The translations under genes were made by a program, and so were the position numbers. Source: Paenibacillus agricola (GTDB taxonomy: Bacteria > Bacillota > Bacilli > Paenibacillales > NBRC-103111). Taken from it: a stretch of DNA of 64,000 nt. Location: NCBI RefSeq assembly GCF_011440305.1, contig NZ_JAAOIW010000011.1:62001-126000 (forward strand), in the 5' to 3' direction. The notes beneath the pieces are model-generated. The model was given only the letters and a program-made list of their open reading frames with translations. It was not told the DNA's origin and did not search any database. Of this stretch, positions 26,358 through 34,682 are shown in pieces; the first letter of the stretch is position 1, and the number at the start of each line of letters is the position of its first letter.

Positions 26358-26621
26358 TCACACTTTACTATTAAGTATTTGTCCTCTTGCTTTGTCAATT
26401 ACCTCCTCATGAGCAACCCGTTCATCAGTGTTTGCAGCTTCAATTTCGGATTCTTTAAGCTTCATATTAATTTGCATATTCTCGTAATACTCTAAACTCA
26501 TAACAACCATATCACCATACCCATTCTTCGTTAGGATCACCGGTTCTTTATCCTCATGTACAATTCTAGAAATTTCATTGAAATTATTTCTCAATTCGGT
26601 TATAGGTCTAATTATTAGCAT
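26358..26621 (-). CDS. Phd/YefM-family antitoxin
   Basis: 87 residues: the N-terminal DNA-binding dimer fold (IIRPITELRNNFNEISRIV, then EPVILTKNGYGDMVVMSL, EYYENMQ) typical of Phd/YefM, and a C-terminal helical tail for toxin binding. Such antitoxins repress their own promoter with the toxin. No toxin follows directly; the next minus-strand gene of that kind is the RelE-like gene at 24142-24447. Confidence 0.85.
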   Translation of the reverse strand: MLIIRPITELRNNFNEISRIVHEDKEPVILTKNGYGDMVVMSLEYYENMQINMKLKESEIEAANTDERVAHEEVIDKARGQILNSKV

Positions 26622-27070
26622 AATTTATTCCTCCTTAATTATATACACTATTATACCATAATTGTATCATAATTAATATTGAAAATGCTGAATCTTTTCG
26701 AACCGCGTATTTGTCCTTCTACCGCCCTGCCGCGTCCGGAAGCAACTAGATGCGCGGAGCTGCAGGAGCTGGCAAGTTCTACCGCGGCAGCAGCCTACAA
26801 ATCGAGCAGTGCCGGTGCGCATTCGGAACAGCATCCAGCCAGTCTAGAACTCTATTTTCTTCTTATACCTAGACTGCTCTGATACAGATCTTCTGTCTGC
26901 AATTGCTACTTGAGCTGACCAAGGTGCCCGGCGTGCGCCGATCCCTACGCGATCCATATCCGTAAGAAACGAGCGTGAGCTAAAGAAAGCCCCCGACCGA
27001 TGTGGTCAGGGGCTAAAAGTGGTTCAAGGCTCCAACAGATTTTCTGTTATGTACTCAGCCACCTCTACCC
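26622..27070. other. Gene-poor GC-rich approach to the ATPase-HNH pair
   Basis: An AT-rich promoter for the antitoxin gene is followed at about 26690 by GC-rich sequence in which I find no protein-like frame. A hairpin at 26979-27014 is a terminator for minus-strand transcription although no minus-strand gene precedes it. It is probably the boundary of a horizontally acquired cassette. Confidence 0.4.
26979..27014 (-). terminator. Minus-strand terminator upstream of the ATPase gene
   Basis: AGCCCCTGACC and GGTCGGGGGCT form the stem on the minus strand, followed by TTTCTTTAGC. Confidence 0.6.
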
Positions 27071-29077
27071 ATGCGACTCGCTGAGGTAGAAAAAGGAATT
27101 TATTTGTCGCTTGTAGAATATGACAAATGGACTATTCGAGGAAAGAAGGAACAATGGGTGCATCCACAATTACTGTATGTGTACATCGGCAATATTGACA
27201 GGTGTCTCAAGCAGCAAGCTTTTCATCTCACCAACGACTTTTCGGTGCAGTATGTACTTGCAGAGCACAAACTTGCTATCACGAAGCGAAATAATCCCTA
27301 CAAAGGATTGTGGGGTGATAAGATCAGCAACGTCAACTTGATTGTCGGTAAGAATGGCTCCGGCAAAACGACACTGCTGGATCTGATCGGCTCCACCAAG
27401 ACAAGGCGTCAGCGGATGTTCAATAACATCCGACAGCCTGGAGAAGATCCTTATTCGGAATGGTTTGCCGTTTATCATGTGGAAGAAGATATCTTCGTAA
27501 TAGAAGGATTTAATCCCCATATGTTTGCCAATATCGACGGAATTCATAGTGGCATCAGCTATGAATACAGCTTTTGTGTCAAGTATGATTTCGAATTGGG
27601 ATCCGGATTTCATCATGAATTCATTCAAGAGAGAGACTATATGAGAGATGCACGGACGTTTAGCTTGGATGAGAGTGTCTACTTTCTGTATCTTACGAAT
27701 GAGAGGCGGAAGGAGTGGTTCTCCGGGGATGTAGTGACAAACGAGGGTGACTATTATGTGGGGTTCAAGAGGGATTATTTGAACAAGCCCTTGTATGCAC
27801 ACCTGTATAAGTTCCTAAGCAAAGGATATGAAGTGCTGGAGCCAGAATTTACGGCATCCGAAGCAATCTGCGAAATCTCCTTATCCGATCATATCTTTGA
27901 ATCATCCGCATTAAAATCCGAGATTCTGGCGGAATTTGATCTGCAGTTATATCAGGATAAAACGCAAATAACCTATTTCTCTCGACAAACGACAGACTGG
28001 AGCCACAAGCAGAGCTTTATCATCAGGTATCTGGAACTGCTTATCATCGATACCTGGGTGAACCAGTGTCATGAGATACTCGACGAAAAGGCATTGAACG
28101 ATTTCGCAGCTCATATTGAAACAATAGAATGTAGAATTACCTCCTTCGAGGAGAGTGTGAAGTATTTATTGTCGATCCTGGAAGTCTTTGATGCAATCAT
28201 GGCTAAATTCAATCATCCTGATTGGCATCGCCTTGATGTTAAGGCAGTTCGAATTCTCGTTCAACTTCTGGAAGAAGTGAATGATCTCATTTTCATTAAG
28301 ACTTCAAAGATGGTCATACGGCTCCATCAGGAGGAAGACACAGCCTTCCACAATGTGCTTACACAGGTGGATAGGCACTTCATGAGCTTAAGTGGAACAT
28401 ATCAGATGCTGGATATCAGCATCTGCCGCCTGAGTACGGGCGAATTGGAATTTGTGAACGGGTTCTCCAACCTATATTACGCGATCGAAGTCGCAGTCTC
28501 CAATCGGCAAATCGATACGATATTGCTGCTTCTGGATGAACCAGATGCTTCGTTCCATCCCGAATGGTCTCGGCGATACATACGTAACCTGGTCTTATTC
28601 TTAAACGGGATAGAGGCAGCTCGAGAGGTGAAATTTCAGATTATTCTCTCCACTCACTCTCCTTTCATCGTATCGGACGTTCCCAAAGAGCATATCTCCT
28701 GCATCCGGGTTACGAAAGGGCACGATGGCATACAGAGAACAGTGCATCAGGCGAATTTCGGGCTTATGAGTAACTTCTACGATATTATCAAAAGCGACTT
28801 TTTCATCGATTCTCCACTGGGTGAGCATGCAAAGACAATCTTTTCTGACCTGATACAGGAGATTAACGGCCTTCAGGAGTATAATAAGGACCGGTTCGAC
28901 CGCATGTTTGCGATTATTGCTGCAATCGGGGATGAGGTGATTCGCGGAAAGCTTCAGGAGCTATTGCGGGATGCCGCGATACGGCTTCTGCCGCCAACCC
29001 GTCATCGAGAGCTACGGATTGCAGAGCTTGAGAGGGAATTGGAGAAGCTGCGCAACGAATCGAGGGAACGGCCATGA
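27071..29077 (+). CDS. AAA/ABC-type ATPase, PtuA-like (Septu-type defence)
   Basis: 668 residues. The Walker A GKNGSGKTT is at residues 93-101. An LSTGE signature is near 455, Walker B LLLLDEPDASFHPE near 485-500 and an STHSPF switch near 527, the order seen in SMC/OLD-like ATPases; a helical middle separates the halves. It overlaps the HNH gene by ATGA. An ATPase plus HNH nuclease in this order matches Septu PtuA-PtuB. No reverse transcriptase is nearby, so it is not a retron. ATG 27071 lacks a good ribosome site; the in-frame TTG at 27104 follows AAAAAGGA. Confidence 0.78.
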   Translation: MRLAEVEKGIYLSLVEYDKWTIRGKKEQWVHPQLLYVYIGNIDRCLKQQAFHLTNDFSVQYVLAEHKLAITKRNNPYKGLWGDKISNVNLIVGKNGSGKTTLLDLIGSTKTRRQRMFNNIRQPGEDPYSEWFAVYHVEEDIFVIEGFNPHMFANIDGIHSGISYEYSFCVKYDFELGSGFHHEFIQERDYMRDARTFSLDESVYFLYLTNERRKEWFSGDVVTNEGDYYVGFKRDYLNKPLYAHLYKFLSKGYEVLEPEFTASEAICEISLSDHIFESSALKSEILAEFDLQLYQDKTQITYFSRQTTDWSHKQSFIIRYLELLIIDTWVNQCHEILDEKALNDFAAHIETIECRITSFEESVKYLLSILEVFDAIMAKFNHPDWHRLDVKAVRILVQLLEEVNDLIFIKTSKMVIRLHQEEDTAFHNVLTQVDRHFMSLSGTYQMLDISICRLSTGELEFVNGFSNLYYAIEVAVSNRQIDTILLLLDEPDASFHPEWSRRYIRNLVLFLNGIEAAREVKFQIILSTHSPFIVSDVPKEHISCIRVTKGHDGIQRTVHQANFGLMSNFYDIIKSDFFIDSPLGEHAKTIFSDLIQEINGLQEYNKDRFDRMFAIIAAIGDEVIRGKLQELLRDAAIRLLPPTRHRELRIAELERELEKLRNESRERP

Positions 29078-30234
29078 TTCCATTAGACCGTACTCCTTTA
29101 CTCACCATCGGACCGGATTATTGCAACAAGATGCGCAGCGGGATAATCGATCGCTATAACATAGCCAAGGGGGGAATGCCCATAGAGATCAACCCATTCA
29201 CTAATACAGACTTCACGTTGTTGTGGGAAGACGCCGTTAGTGGATTGCTGGACCATCAGCTTGTTGATAGCCTACTCTCCAGCCCGATGGATACGGTGTG
29301 CTCCTTCTACCCGCAGATCGACTTCTACATGAAGACGTGCAAGCTGGTGTTCTTTGGCTCGCTCCATATTGATGATGAACTTAAAAAGGCTGGCATGCCG
29401 ATAACTAAGCCCAATAGGGAGAATCATCGCAGAGACTTCCTGATCCTATACGACAACCCTTGGATTGCTGAACATAAGGACAGGCATCCCCGTTTTTTTC
29501 AGAACAATACGTTGTTCCGGAATTTCATTCTAGATGTAAAACGGGATATGACTTCCCTGAACCAAGCGATTAGTATAATTGTGGACTATAATAAGTTCAT
29601 GGATGCAGACTATCGCCATGAGATTTTATCCCGGATCGGGAAGGAAGTCTGTCCTTACTGCAACCGACAATACATTACTCAATACGATGAAGTAGCGGTA
29701 ACCAAGACGACAGCGGATCTGGACCACTTTCATCCAAATTCCGCATTCAAGCTCTTCTCGTTGTCCCTATTTAATTTCGTTCCCTCTTGCCAAATCTGTA
29801 ATTCCCGCTTCAAGCTGGCCAAGTGTTACGATATTGTCTACCCATACGACCGAGGGTTTGATGATAGCGCATGGTTTAAAGTGCAGATGAATGAGAAGAG
29901 TACGGTGGATACCATAACAGGGAACAACATAAATTTCGATCTCGATCTGGAGTTCGACCCGTCAAGCTCTCATTCAGTTAAAATTCAGAATAGCATGGAA
30001 TTGTTCAAACTGGCGAAGGTCTATCAGAGCCATAAGGAGTACGTAAGGGAGCTGCTCTACAAGAAGCATGCGTACGCCGGGACGTACCAGGATGAGATGC
30101 AGAAGCTGTTTACCACCATGAATCTAAGCGAAGAGCAAATCAATTTGTTCCTGTATGGGGACAAATTGCTGCCGGACAATCTGTCCATGAGGCCTCTAGC
30201 CAAGCTGGCTTATGATGTGATCAAGAAAGCGTGA
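29074..30234 (+). CDS. HNH endonuclease, PtuB-like partner of the ATPase
   Basis: 386 residues. The zinc-ribbon HNH core is clear: VCPYCNRQYI (residue ~192), LDHFHPNS (~216), PSCQICNSRFK (~239). N- and C-terminal extensions are helical. PtuB-type nucleases degrade DNA after phage infection when released by PtuA. It is larger than the common PtuB, so it may be a divergent subtype. Translation is coupled to the upstream gene by the ATGA overlap, and a hairpin closes the operon. Confidence 0.78.
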   Translation: MIPLDRTPLLTIGPDYCNKMRSGIIDRYNIAKGGMPIEINPFTNTDFTLLWEDAVSGLLDHQLVDSLLSSPMDTVCSFYPQIDFYMKTCKLVFFGSLHIDDELKKAGMPITKPNRENHRRDFLILYDNPWIAEHKDRHPRFFQNNTLFRNFILDVKRDMTSLNQAISIIVDYNKFMDADYRHEILSRIGKEVCPYCNRQYITQYDEVAVTKTTADLDHFHPNSAFKLFSLSLFNFVPSCQICNSRFKLAKCYDIVYPYDRGFDDSAWFKVQMNEKSTVDTITGNNINFDLDLEFDPSSSHSVKIQNSMELFKLAKVYQSHKEYVRELLYKKHAYAGTYQDEMQKLFTTMNLSEEQINLFLYGDKLLPDNLSMRPLAKLAYDVIKKA

Positions 30235-30240
30235 CGAATC

Positions 30241-30282
30241 AAGACTGCCGTGAGCAAGCCAACGGCAGTCTTCCCTCCTTAT
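30241..30282 (+). terminator. Terminator of the ATPase-HNH operon
   Basis: AAGACTGCCGT and ACGGCAGTCTT form a perfect 11-bp stem, 6 nt past the stop codon. The T tract is interrupted (TTCCCTCCTT). Confidence 0.65.
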
Positions 30283-30854
30283 ACATACTCTCTTCAGCAA
30301 GGGAGCAGATCTGTGAAATCAAAGGCTCTTGTGCGAGCTTAGCCCCGTGGAGTTTGCTCAAAGCACAGCTCGAATCGTGCTTTGATTCCAATCTTACAAA
30401 ATCTCTCAATCGAGTAGGCAGTTAATCCCACCTACGAGTAAACCGTTCCTTTTAATTTTCACACAATAAGCCCTTGATTGCAGGAGCTGCTATACATTGC
30501 TTCCACAACCAAGGGCTTATTTTAACGAATGATTTCTTTACGCCTTACTATTAAAAATATTTACCCAAACCCTCCAGTTCTCGAGACGGTCGGCGCCTTT
30601 CGTCAAAGTATCTTTGTTCCCTTGAGTAAGTGCATTAACGACGATAGTTCCGTAATGAAGACATGGCCTTTCAGTAGTAAAGGATCTGCTCGATCCTACC
30701 ATACTGCCGGTCGCAGCTCATCCCGGCACAATCCGCCCACAGCTATACCCCGATGCGGCGAGCAGCAAAGAACAAAGTCTCCAGTAACTCCTACTCCGAA
30801 GGATCCAGCATCCCCAGGCACATAATCGTCAAGTCACCTAAATCATCGTCGTTG
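30283..30854. other. Non-coding stretch with a second strong terminator
   Basis: No supported gene. The terminator-like hairpin at 30465-30524 is the main feature. The GC-richer part at about 30560-30800 shows only broken frames. Confidence 0.4.
30465..30524. terminator. Strong hairpin terminator
   Basis: AATAAGCCCTTG and CAAGGGCTTATT flank a 33-nt loop that adds a further TTG-CAA pairing. T-rich sequence follows on the plus strand. Confidence 0.7.
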
Positions 30855-31079
30855 CTACATGTAAACTGGATCAAAAGATTTTTCAATAATTCGATTTTCA
30901 TCAATGTTATGGACTTTTCTGGAATACCCTTGCTTACATTTAGGACACTCTCCATCAATCCGAGGACTTTCGGAATACGAAGGGTAATCATGTACTAAAA
31001 TATTGTCGCAGCCATCATTAAAGCATTTTACTTTCAATGTGATCTTGTAATAGTCTACCTTACCAGGGAAATCGTACAT
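30855..31079 (-). CDS. Small zinc-ribbon-like protein
   Basis: 74 residues. Two cysteine pairs, CFNDGC near residue 19 and CPKCKQGY near residue 45, suggest a zinc ribbon. The N-terminus is strand-rich (VDYYKITLKVK). GGAGGG lies upstream of the ATG. Function unknown; ribbons of this size are often nucleic-acid or adaptor proteins. Confidence 0.6.
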   Translation of the reverse strand: MYDFPGKVDYYKITLKVKCFNDGCDNILVHDYPSYSESPRIDGECPKCKQGYSRKVHNIDENRIIEKSFDPVYM

Positions 31080-31129
31080 TAATCATAGCCCTCCAACTTT
31101 TCAGGTAATTATACTGACAAAATACATAC

Positions 31130-31318
31130 TTAATGTCGCACATTATTCATAGTAGATTTATTTTCAAAAACTATCCATGCTATCGTAATCACTAGCAGGA
31201 CAAGAGAAGGCATAAAGATCTTCCAGTTCCCTTGTAAGCCCGAAATTATCAGAACTAACGCAGTAAAAACCTGAATCCATGTTCGGATAATAATAATGAT
31301 CGCCTGTCTATCTGTCAT
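31130..31318 (-). CDS. Small membrane protein, 62 residues
   Basis: Two hydrophobic helices (AIIIIIRTWIQVFTALVLII and MPSLVLLVITIAWIVF) separated by a short GNWKI turn. TTTGGAGG precedes the ATG by 8 nt. Not recognised. It may form a unit with the zinc-ribbon gene 50 nt downstream. Confidence 0.6.
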   Translation of the reverse strand: MTDRQAIIIIIRTWIQVFTALVLIISGLQGNWKIFMPSLVLLVITIAWIVFENKSTMNNVRH

Positions 31319-31858
31319 ATTTCAACCTCCAAATCCGATTTGTTAATCAACCTAAACGTGATTAATTTAAACCTAATTCAACCTTATTTTCCGAAGAGCC
31401 TAAAATAGTTACTATCCTTAACAATGTAATCTCCATTTGATTTCCTCACTTATTTCGCAATTTTTTCAGTGTATTTTATTCTTAATTTCCAGTAATTTCA
31501 CCACGAAATACGAAGACCCTCAATTTTCAATTATGATTTACTCATCTTCGGGTAAGCCACCAATACCGGCAGGTGTCAATTATGTCCCATCCGGAAGTAG
31601 AGAGGCAGCAGTCGACTCACTGCCGGCGCTTGCCTTTGCCGATCACTACCCTGAACATCATCGGAAGTTCCATGCGTATGAGCGGTAACGACTAGCTCAG
31701 ACCTGTCACTTACAGAAGCACGCGTAACGCTTTCCCCAACAGCATCAATGATATGTTTTTCTTCATTAAAGACCTATTTTATGATAGTATTGAACTAGAG
31801 TTACAAAGTTTGGTCTTGTTTCTATTAGTAAGATTAAAGAATTGGAGGAGTATGTATC
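31319..31858. other. Intergenic stretch without a supported gene
   Basis: About 31540-31750 is GC-richer and coding-like over short runs on either strand but has no start or intact frame; it is probably a decayed insert. AT-rich promoter-like sequence precedes the gene at 31859. Confidence 0.35.
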
Positions 31859-32116
31859 GTGCATTTGGACGACGTAATCAAAAAAAATCAATGTATGATC
31901 AAAGTAGGACAACCGATTGAAATTGAGAGTTTAGATGGGACAGTGACAAAGGGAGAGTTTTTTAAACGTTGGAATAGATTTGATGGTAAAATATGTTTAG
32001 TTATCATTGAGAGAAAAAATGAGAGCCATGAACAGATGCACTACATTGATGAAAAGGAAATTGCCGATATTCGTATACTCGGCCCATTCGGGAAGCCTTT
32101 ATTGTATTTAGTTTGA
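31859..32116 (+). CDS. Hypothetical protein, 85 residues
   Basis: GTG start with GGAGGAG 8 nt upstream. The middle (KVGQPIEIESLDGTVTKGEF, then KICLVIIERKNE) looks like a small SH3/OB-type beta barrel. Not recognised. Confidence 0.55.
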   Translation: MHLDDVIKKNQCMIKVGQPIEIESLDGTVTKGEFFKRWNRFDGKICLVIIERKNESHEQMHYIDEKEIADIRILGPFGKPLLYLV

Positions 32117-32160
32117 GGTGTCGCTTTAAATTTGTAAACGCCTTCTTAGTCCATGTAAAG

Positions 32161-32457
32161 TCAAAGAAAAATTACTCTTTCTTGATCTTCCCAACCTGGT
32201 GTGAAATCAGCAAAAGGACTCTTATTAAAAATTATTTTCGACTCGGATTCAACAGACTGATCGTTCATGGCTTTTTTAAAAAGATCAAGTGAATACTGAA
32301 AAATATCTGGATTCTGATGTAACAATTCAAGTGCCTGCTCCGCATCACCAAATGATTGTAAAAGATCCTCTAAATAAAATAATAACAAGCTCAAAATTAA
32401 AGATTCATTTCTTGAATAAAATGTATCCTCACTAGCATATTGTTCTGTCATCTCCAT
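32161..32457 (-). CDS. Hypothetical helical protein, 98 residues
   Basis: Acidic and helical (LILSLLLFYLEDLLQSFG, AEQALELLHQNPDIFQ). Not recognised. Last gene of the minus-strand block of unknown genes that starts at 37811; 32 nt separate it from its upstream neighbour. Confidence 0.55.
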   Translation of the reverse strand: MEMTEQYASEDTFYSRNESLILSLLLFYLEDLLQSFGDAEQALELLHQNPDIFQYSLDLFKKAMNDQSVESESKIIFNKSPFADFTPGWEDQERVIFL

Positions 32458-32489
32458 TAATTGATTGGGTCAAACGATGTGTTGGAAAT

Positions 32490-32876
32490 TTATAATACAA
32501 GGTTACCCTGCCTTCCAGAAGATTTAAGCTTCTCCACGTATTTATTAGCTATTAAACTAATATGTTCGAATTTCATACAATAAAACATATTGTCTCTCTT
32601 CAACAGACATACTCGTTCCTCAATTTCTTCCAAAGTACATAATCTCATGATATCTACCACTTTTCCGTAACCAAGGTATCCCCCCCAATTGACATCATGG
32701 CCATCAGTTAAGTCTAATTTCTGTTGACTTGTCAGAAGAGTAGTCATCTGGTCTGTTGGATTATTTACAAACCCACGATTGGCAGCATGAATCAAAAAAT
32801 CAATACCCTCTCCGACTTTAGAATCAATAACTTCATAATCCCTGTTGTGTTTGGATCCTTCTCTAATTACGGCCAA
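32490..32876 (-). CDS. Hypothetical protein, 128 residues
   Basis: TTG start with AAGGGG 8 nt upstream. Contains GGYLGYGKVVDIMRLCTLEE in the middle and a helical C-terminus. No family recognised. Confidence 0.55.
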   Translation of the reverse strand: MAVIREGSKHNRDYEVIDSKVGEGIDFLIHAANRGFVNNPTDQMTTLLTSQQKLDLTDGHDVNWGGYLGYGKVVDIMRLCTLEEIEERVCLLKRDNMFYCMKFEHISLIANKYVEKLKSSGRQGNLVL

Positions 32877-32961
32877 GTAAATTCCCCTTTTCCATTGCTA
32901 GATTATAATCGAGATGATTCTGGTGATTTATTCTATAGTCTAGCTCACCGAGTATCAGTAT

Positions 32962-33336
32962 TTATTGAAGATCATTAAGTCCCCTTAGTCCACGTTTTGC
33001 AAGCTCCTTTTCAAAAAATTCAATTTGTACAAATGGATCCTTCGGTAAATTCATTCTATATTCTATTTCAAAGTAGAAAAACAGCGTCCTAATGTGACTG
33101 GCATCTACATTACTTTGAATCGCTAAATCTATTATTCTACTGTCGGAAATGCACTGTGGATTCAACAATTCCTCTTTTTTCATAAGGGCAATCACTAACT
33201 TGAATTTGGCAAATTGTTGATCTGTTATAGCTTTTACAGTCGGTCCAGCAGGAAAATAAATGGGCTTATTTAAGTCTTCTAAATATTGGTGTAGCGATTT
33301 CTTGGAAGTAAGATAATTTCGGAGTTTATTAAACAT
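32962..33336 (-). CDS. Hypothetical helical protein, 124 residues
   Basis: Mostly helical (SKKSLHQYLEDLNKPIYF, DQQFAKFKLVIALMKKEELL, HIRTLFFYFEIEYRM). Soluble, no family recognised. Member of the same-strand unknown block. Confidence 0.55.
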   Translation of the reverse strand: MFNKLRNYLTSKKSLHQYLEDLNKPIYFPAGPTVKAITDQQFAKFKLVIALMKKEELLNPQCISDSRIIDLAIQSNVDASHIRTLFFYFEIEYRMNLPKDPFVQIEFFEKELAKRGLRGLNDLQ

Positions 33337-33501
33337 ATGCTCTCCCTATGGACCATCTATTCAATTTTCTTAGGTGGAATTGCTGAAAATGACTAAATTT
33401 TTAACAACCCTTGTTTTGTCCCATCTTCTTTTTCCCATAGGTCAAATTCCCTTAATTTATCTGGATCTTTTAAATCAACATTGCAGACTCTCCTTCAAAC
33501 C

Positions 33502-33771
33502 CTAATTCTTCAATCCATTAGAGTAAAGTACCCCTTCACGAGCGGTTGGTAGTGCCTTCTGACTGATAATCAAAGGTAATGTTGTTGTGACAATAGGATC
33601 TATGTATTGCTTCACTAAGGCATTTAAATAATCACGATTAATCAAATATGACTTGCCCATACCCGTTTGATTTTTTGGACTAATTTGAACTAATCTCAAT
33701 TCTTCAAATTCAGATTTAATCTCTAGCAGGAATTTATTTTTATCAATCATATGTTTTTGGCTCGTAATCAT
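33502..33771 (-). CDS. Hypothetical protein, probably the intact part of a frameshifted gene
   Basis: 89 residues from ATG 33771 behind AAAGGA, starting 2 nt past the previous stop. N-terminal SQKHMIDKNKFLLEIKSEFE and NQTGMGKSYLINRDYLNALV are protein-like. After its stop, coding texture continues in other frames (IEELGFEGES, then DLKDPDKLREFDLWEKEDG) to a stop at 33393, so the true gene may have run to about 33393 and been broken by one or two small indels. Confidence 0.5.
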   Translation of the reverse strand: MITSQKHMIDKNKFLLEIKSEFEELRLVQISPKNQTGMGKSYLINRDYLNALVKQYIDPIVTTTLPLIISQKALPTAREGVLYSNGLKN

Positions 33772-33773
33772 TG

Positions 33774-34127
33774 TTATTCCTTTCTTCGAAAAAAAGATGG
33801 GCGTCCCAAATAAGCTTTTATCGTCTCAATTAAACAAAACAAGATACCTGCCATACATGAGAACATCATAGAAAACCCTATGAGATTTAAATATCCTTGT
33901 TCGCCTGCAGGTGGATATACCTTAATAAAAATAATAGCCATAGCTCCTATCATAAAAATAGAACTAATGCCTAGTGTTATTTCACTTGTTCTTTGATCAA
34001 CTTTTATCCTCATAAAGGATAATATTAACTTCACTAGAACAACAATAATTGCAAATGTAAATATTACCAACATAAATGGGTTCTTTATTATGATTGAAAT
34101 TTGTTCGATATACTGATCAGTGAACAT
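33774..34127 (-). CDS. Integral membrane protein, 117 residues
   Basis: Three predicted membrane helices (FMLVIFTFAIIVVLVKLIL, ISSIFMIGAMAIIFIKVY, IGFSMMFSCMAGILFCLI). AAGGAG precedes the ATG, which overlaps the previous gene by 11 nt. Function unknown. Confidence 0.65.
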   Translation of the reverse strand: MFTDQYIEQISIIIKNPFMLVIFTFAIIVVLVKLILSFMRIKVDQRTSEITLGISSIFMIGAMAIIFIKVYPPAGEQGYLNLIGFSMMFSCMAGILFCLIETIKAYLGRPSFFRRKE

Positions 34128-34653
34128 TTAAATTCACTCCTTCTGTTTGTAAGAGAGTCGGCGGACTAATTTTATTTAACTCAAAGCAATCATAGGGTAC
34201 GTTGTATTTGCGCGATCTGGTAGCTATATTCTTGATATAAGCCTCGCCTTGAGGAGTATAATAAAAATCATGTACCTCGTCGCGGCGGCGAAATGAAAGA
34301 ATAAGGGCACCGTAAAACGATTTGATTTGTTGAAGCATTTCTTCACTGATAGTAATGTCGTAGATAAGACTATTTTTGATTTGAACCATTTCCTTAATGA
34401 ATTCATTCTCTGTTCCTACTCTTTTATAAACCGTTTCGATCCGAGTTCTCAAATCATTAATGAAAAATACTCGGTTCGAATTACTAAGAGTAGAATCTTG
34501 TTCTAATGCATATAAGTGATCATGAAACATCTTTGCTAATTCAAATTGTATGCTCATTTTGATACCGCCTCTCCGCTCTGCAACCCATATACTACTTATT
34601 ATTAACCCTATAATAGCAAAAAGACAAATCATAAAGCCAGCTGCAATAATCAA
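34117..34653 (-). CDS. Membrane-anchored protein of unknown function, 178 residues
   Basis: One N-terminal membrane helix (AGFMICLFAIIGLIISSIWV) then a helical cytosolic or external domain (IQFELAKMFHDHLYALEQ, RRRDEVHDFYYTPQGEAYI). TTG start behind AAGGGTG. It overlaps the next gene by 11 nt, consistent with coupled translation. Not recognised. Confidence 0.62.
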   Translation of the reverse strand: MIIAAGFMICLFAIIGLIISSIWVAERRGGIKMSIQFELAKMFHDHLYALEQDSTLSNSNRVFFINDLRTRIETVYKRVGTENEFIKEMVQIKNSLIYDITISEEMLQQIKSFYGALILSFRRRDEVHDFYYTPQGEAYIKNIATRSRKYNVPYDCFELNKISPPTLLQTEGVNLNVH

Positions 34654-34682
34654 ACATATTTCACCCTTTTTAATCTTTTACA

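Noticed and set aside
26679-26882. 67-codon plus-strand frame rich in Ala and Ser
   Set aside because: Composition follows GC-rich noncoding DNA and there is no ribosome site.
27071-30234. Retron with PtuAB effector
   Set aside because: No reverse transcriptase or msr-msd-like structure lies next to the pair.
30529-30825. 98-codon plus-strand frame
   Set aside because: Ser/Pro/Thr-rich with no ribosome site; it looks like chance in a GC-rich intergenic region.
31437-31688. 83-codon plus-strand frame
   Set aside because: Mixed composition, no start context; only the last 30 codons are protein-like, so at most a remnant.
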